Positions 61,741-64,000 of a DNA stretch of 64,000 nt are shown piece by piece. Source of the stretch: Glycomyces salinus. GTDB taxonomy: Bacteria; Actinomycetota; Actinomycetes; Mycobacteriales; Micromonosporaceae. Every line of letters starts with the position of its first letter. The stretch's first letter is position 1. The stretch lies in the NCBI RefSeq assembly GCF_016428645.1, contig NZ_JAELXW010000008.1, forward strand, positions 62,001 through 126,000. The letters run 5' to 3'. Under the pieces are notes generated by a model, which was not told the DNA's origin, ran no database searches, and saw only the letters and a list, made by a program, of their open reading frames with translations. The translations under genes were made by a program, and so were the position numbers.

Positions 61741-62743
61741 AGCGGATCCTCGGGTCGAGGGCGGCGTACAGCAGGTCGACGATGAGGGTCACGATCACGA
61801 CGACCACCGCGGTGACGGTCAGCCCGACGATCACCAGGTTCACTTCCTGGCGCTGGACGGCCTGGAAGATCATCCGCCCCATGCCGGGGATGTTCATGAT
61901 GCCCTCGGTGAGGACGGCGCCGGAGAGCGCGAAGGCGAAGATGTATCCGACTCCGGTGACGACCGGGATCATGGAGTTGCGCACCACGTGCACGACGGTG
62001 ATGCGCATGTTGGGCAGGCCCTTGGCTTTAGCGGTGCGGACGAAGTCCGAACCGAGGTTCTCGAGCTGGCTGGCCCTCACCAGGCGGGTGAGGGTGGCCA
62101 GGCCGACGGTGCCGACGATGATGCCCGGGATGATGATCGTCGTCCAGGGATGGTCGGGGTCGTAGCTGGGACTGAAGACCTCTCCCATGAACGTGTCGGC
62201 CCCCCAGATGTCTCTGGCCCAGTTGGTCAGCGGCACCGCGGCGAGGTAGACGTAGGCCAGCAGGACCAGGAACACCGGGACCGAGTCGATCAGGATCGTG
62301 GTGCCCCGGACGGTGTGGTCGATGAAGCCGCCTCGGTGGCGGGCGGCCCAGGTGCCCAGCAGCATCGCGACGATGACCAGGGTGAGCGTGGAGAATATGA
62401 ACAGCCGCAGCGTGTTGGGGATGTAGATGGCCAGCAGGTCGCCGACGTCGCGGTTGCCGTTGAGGGTGGTGCCCAGGTCGCCGGACGCGTATCTCTGGAG
62501 GCGTTCGACGAACGGCACCAGGCACGGGTCGCCAGGGCGGTCGTAGCACGCGTTGTCGAGACCGTAGAGCTTCTCCACCTGAGCGAGCATGGCCGGCGGC
62601 GGGGTCCTGTCCCCTCCGAAGAACAGGATCGCGGGGTTGCCGCGGATCTGCACCGACAGCGCCATCAGGTAGTGCAGCAAGAACAAGACGATGCCGAGGG
62701 TGAGCAGCCCCTGGAGCAGTCGTCGAATGACGTAGCGTCCCAT
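61733..62743 (-). CDS. oppB: Oligopeptide ABC transporter permease (OppB-like)
   Basis: 336 residues. RYVIRRLLQGLLTLGIVLFL is the characteristic first helix. The EAA loop is RTAKAKGLPNMRITVVHVVR. A long periplasmic loop (GGDRTPPPAMLAQVEKLYGL DNAC..) follows helix 1. It pairs with OppC. A hairpin separates it from the binding-protein gene, so it is probably expressed at lower level than that gene. Confidence 0.92.
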   Translation of the reverse strand: MGRYVIRRLLQGLLTLGIVLFLLHYLMALSVQIRGNPAILFFGGDRTPPPAMLAQVEKLYGLDNACYDRPGDPCLVPFVERLQRYASGDLGTTLNGNRDVGDLLAIYIPNTLRLFIFSTLTLVIVAMLLGTWAARHRGGFIDHTVRGTTILIDSVPVFLVLLAYVYLAAVPLTNWARDIWGADTFMGEVFSPSYDPDHPWTTIIIPGIIVGTVGLATLTRLVRASQLENLGSDFVRTAKAKGLPNMRITVVHVVRNSMIPVVTGVGYIFAFALSGAVLTEGIMNIPGMGRMIFQAVQRQEVNLVIVGLTVTAVVVVIVTLIVDLLYAALDPRIRYE

Positions 62744-62761
62744 TATCTTCCGTCCTCAGGA

Positions 62762-62790
62762 CCGCGGGCGGGTCGACGACCCGCCCGCGG
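62762..62790 (-). terminator. Attenuating hairpin between oppA and oppB
   Basis: CCGCGGGCGGGTC with GACCCGCCCGCGG, 13-bp perfect stem and minimal loop, 27 bases after the oppA stop. Such hairpins commonly protect the binding-protein message and reduce read-through to permease genes. Confidence 0.75.
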
Positions 62791-62816
62791 AATATCCGTT
62801 GTGTTCCGGCTACCGG

Positions 62817-64000
62817 CTATTCGGTGAGCTCGACGTCGCGCAGTTCGAGGTCGCCGCCGGGCGCGGCGTAGATCGGGTTGACCACGGCGTTCTGGACGCG
62901 CTCGGTGTAGTAGAAGTTGATCTTGCCCGCCCAGAGCGGGACGCTCGGGAACGTCTCGGCGAGGATCGCTTCGGCCTCCTGGTAGAGGGCCACGGCCTCG
63001 TCGAGGGTCTCGGCGGCGGTCGCCTCGGCGATCTTGGCGTCGTACTCCTCGCTCTCGAAGCCGTTGTCGTTCTTGTCGAAGCCGCCGCCGTAGATCGGCT
63101 CGAGGTAGTTCTCGTTGAGGTTGTAGTCGGGGCCCCAGCCGTCGCGGAACGGGCCGTCGAGGCCGTGTGCCTCGCGCTCGGCCAGGTAGTCGGTCCACTC
63201 CATGGTCACCAGCTCGTATTCCAGGCCGATCGACTCGGTGATGGAGTCGCCGATGGCGCGGAAGATGTCGACGTTGTCGTTGGAGTCGTTGACCCAGATC
63301 CGCAGCTTCTCGCCCTCGGGCCAGTCCGAGGCGTCGAACAGCCGCTGGGCTTCATCGGGGTTGTACTCGCAGTACTCGCCGCAGGCGCCCTGGCCTCCGC
63401 CGAGGATGGACTCGGGCACCCAGCCGTCCAGCGGCGTGCCGCGTTCGGGGCCGATGACGTTGAGCACGCCCTCGCGGTCGATGGCCATCGACAGGGCGTG
63501 GCGCAGGTCGATGTCCTGGAACTTCTCATCGTAGAGCGGGAGGCCCAGCATGGTGATGCTCGGGTCCGGCATGGCGATGTGGCGCTCCTGGAGCTCAGGG
63601 TCGTTCTGCGCGGACTCGTAGGTGGCCGCGGTCGGGCGGCAGATGTCGATGTCGCCGGTCTCGAAGTCGGCCCAGCAGTCGTTGCCCTCGAGGTAGACGT
63701 TCCAGGTGACGCCGCCGATGCTCGGCATCTCCCCCTGGTAGTCGTCCCAGGTGACGGCGGTGCCGCCGGACTCGACGTCGTAGGGCTCTTCGAACATGAA
63801 CGGGCCGTTGCCGATCGGCCGCGCCTCACAGGCTTCGAGGTCGTCCAGGCATTCCTGGGCGAGCGGGAAGAACGCCTCGTATCCCAGCATGGTCGGGAAG
63901 CCGAGGAACGGCGAGGTCAGGTTGACCTCGAGGGTGTGGTCGTCGACCGCGGTCAGGCCGGACATCTCGGTGGGGACGTCGTCGGGGAACTCCGGCACGT
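62817..64000 (-). CDS. oppA: Oligopeptide ABC transporter substrate-binding protein (truncated at window edge)
   Basis: The last ~394 residues of a family-5 solute-binding protein. LTAVDDHTLEVNLTSPFLGF and the PIGNGPFMFEEPYDVESGGT segment, then DIDLRHALSMAIDREGVLNV, are SBP_bac_5 landmarks. Paired Cys (CLDDLEACEARP; CGEYCEYN) may form disulfides. The signal peptide lies beyond the window. It binds peptides or related ligands and hands them to OppBC. Confidence 0.93.
   Translation of the reverse strand, partial: VPEFPDDVPTEMSGLTAVDDHTLEVNLTSPFLGFPTMLGYEAFFPLAQECLDDLEACEARPIGNGPFMFEEPYDVESGGTAVTWDDYQGEMPSIGGVTWNVYLEGNDCWADFETGDIDICRPTAATYESAQNDPELQERHIAMPDPSITMLGLPLYDEKFQDIDLRHALSMAIDREGVLNVIGPERGTPLDGWVPESILGGGQGACGEYCEYNPDEAQRLFDASDWPEGEKLRIWVNDSNDNVDIFRAIGDSITESIGLEYELVTMEWTDYLAEREAHGLDGPFRDGWGPDYNLNENYLEPIYGGGFDKNDNGFESEEYDAKIAEATAAETLDEAVALYQEAEAILAETFPSVPLWAGKINFYYTERVQNAVVNPIYAAPGGDLELRDVELTE

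Overview
The window is chromosomal DNA of a high-GC, filamentous-type actinobacterium. Codons are strongly GC3-biased, and several gene types are characteristic of that group: a DUF397/XRE pair, a DUF5937-type ArsR regulator, GlnA2-GlnE, secreted enzymes with ricin-type lectin modules, and CtaC/CtaF. The gene set would fit Glycomycetaceae or a related family, but genus is inference. The window holds about 55 real genes, one tRNA, the RNase P RNA and one TnpB-type insertion element. REGION 1 (1-19.7 kb) is a hypoxia/dormancy island. A phosphoketolase start, a DevS-like haem-GAF kinase and a DevR/DosR-like regulator are followed by a GNAT-acyl-CoA-synthetase lysine acetyltransferase, a DUF397/XRE pair, a complete eight-gene group-3b type [NiFe] hydrogenase operon (hypF-hypC-hypD-hypE-FeS-FAD-small-large), its maturation protease, a DoxX membrane protein, a sulfide:quinone-oxidoreductase-like flavoprotein and an OsmC protein. 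A recurring GGGACCnnnGnCC motif, very close to the mycobacterial DosR box, lies in front of nearly every one of these transcription units, so the regulator and its likely regulon lie together. The right edge of the island is decayed, with fragments of a flavodoxin-like gene, a possible oxidoreductase gene, a ferritin-like gene and an MFS transporter joined at deletion scars. REGION 2 (19.8-29 kb) is a plant-polymer utilisation region: GH5 cellulase with a lectin module, a PmoA/DUF6807 protein, a LacI regulator with paired operators, a secreted hydrolase with a lectin module, an orphan lipoprotein solute-binding protein and a GH12 endoglucanase. GH5 and GH12 share a promoter/operator module. 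A second, degenerate copy of the LacI operator region, joined to the tail of the PmoA gene, lies near 28.4 kb. A tRNA-Pro(TGG) closes this region. REGION 3 (29-38.9 kb) carries an MFS exporter and ArsR regulator sharing a perfect palindrome, a MacS-type kinase and LuxR-type regulator, a D,D-peptidase-like protein, and an unusual fusion of a DarB/StlD-like ketosynthase with a haem-oxygenase-like di-iron domain, translationally coupled to an uncharacterised protein. This last pair is the best candidate for an undescribed biosynthetic system. A DUF3817 protein and another MFS transporter follow. REGION 4 (38.9-43.8 kb) holds a large modular secreted glycosidase with an AbfB domain, with a LacI-type palindrome twice in its promoter and twice inside its coding sequence, and a GH18 chitinase. 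REGION 5 (43.8-64 kb) is largely housekeeping: glnE, a glutamine amidotransferase, glnA2, a MOSC protein, a HAD phosphatase, a TnpB/omega-RNA element against the panB stop codon, panB, nadE, a TauE/SafE permease, rnpB, a Nudix hydrolase, ctaF-ctaC, a cysteine desulfurase-like protein, and an oligopeptide ABC transporter (oppA-B-C-D-F) running off the right end.
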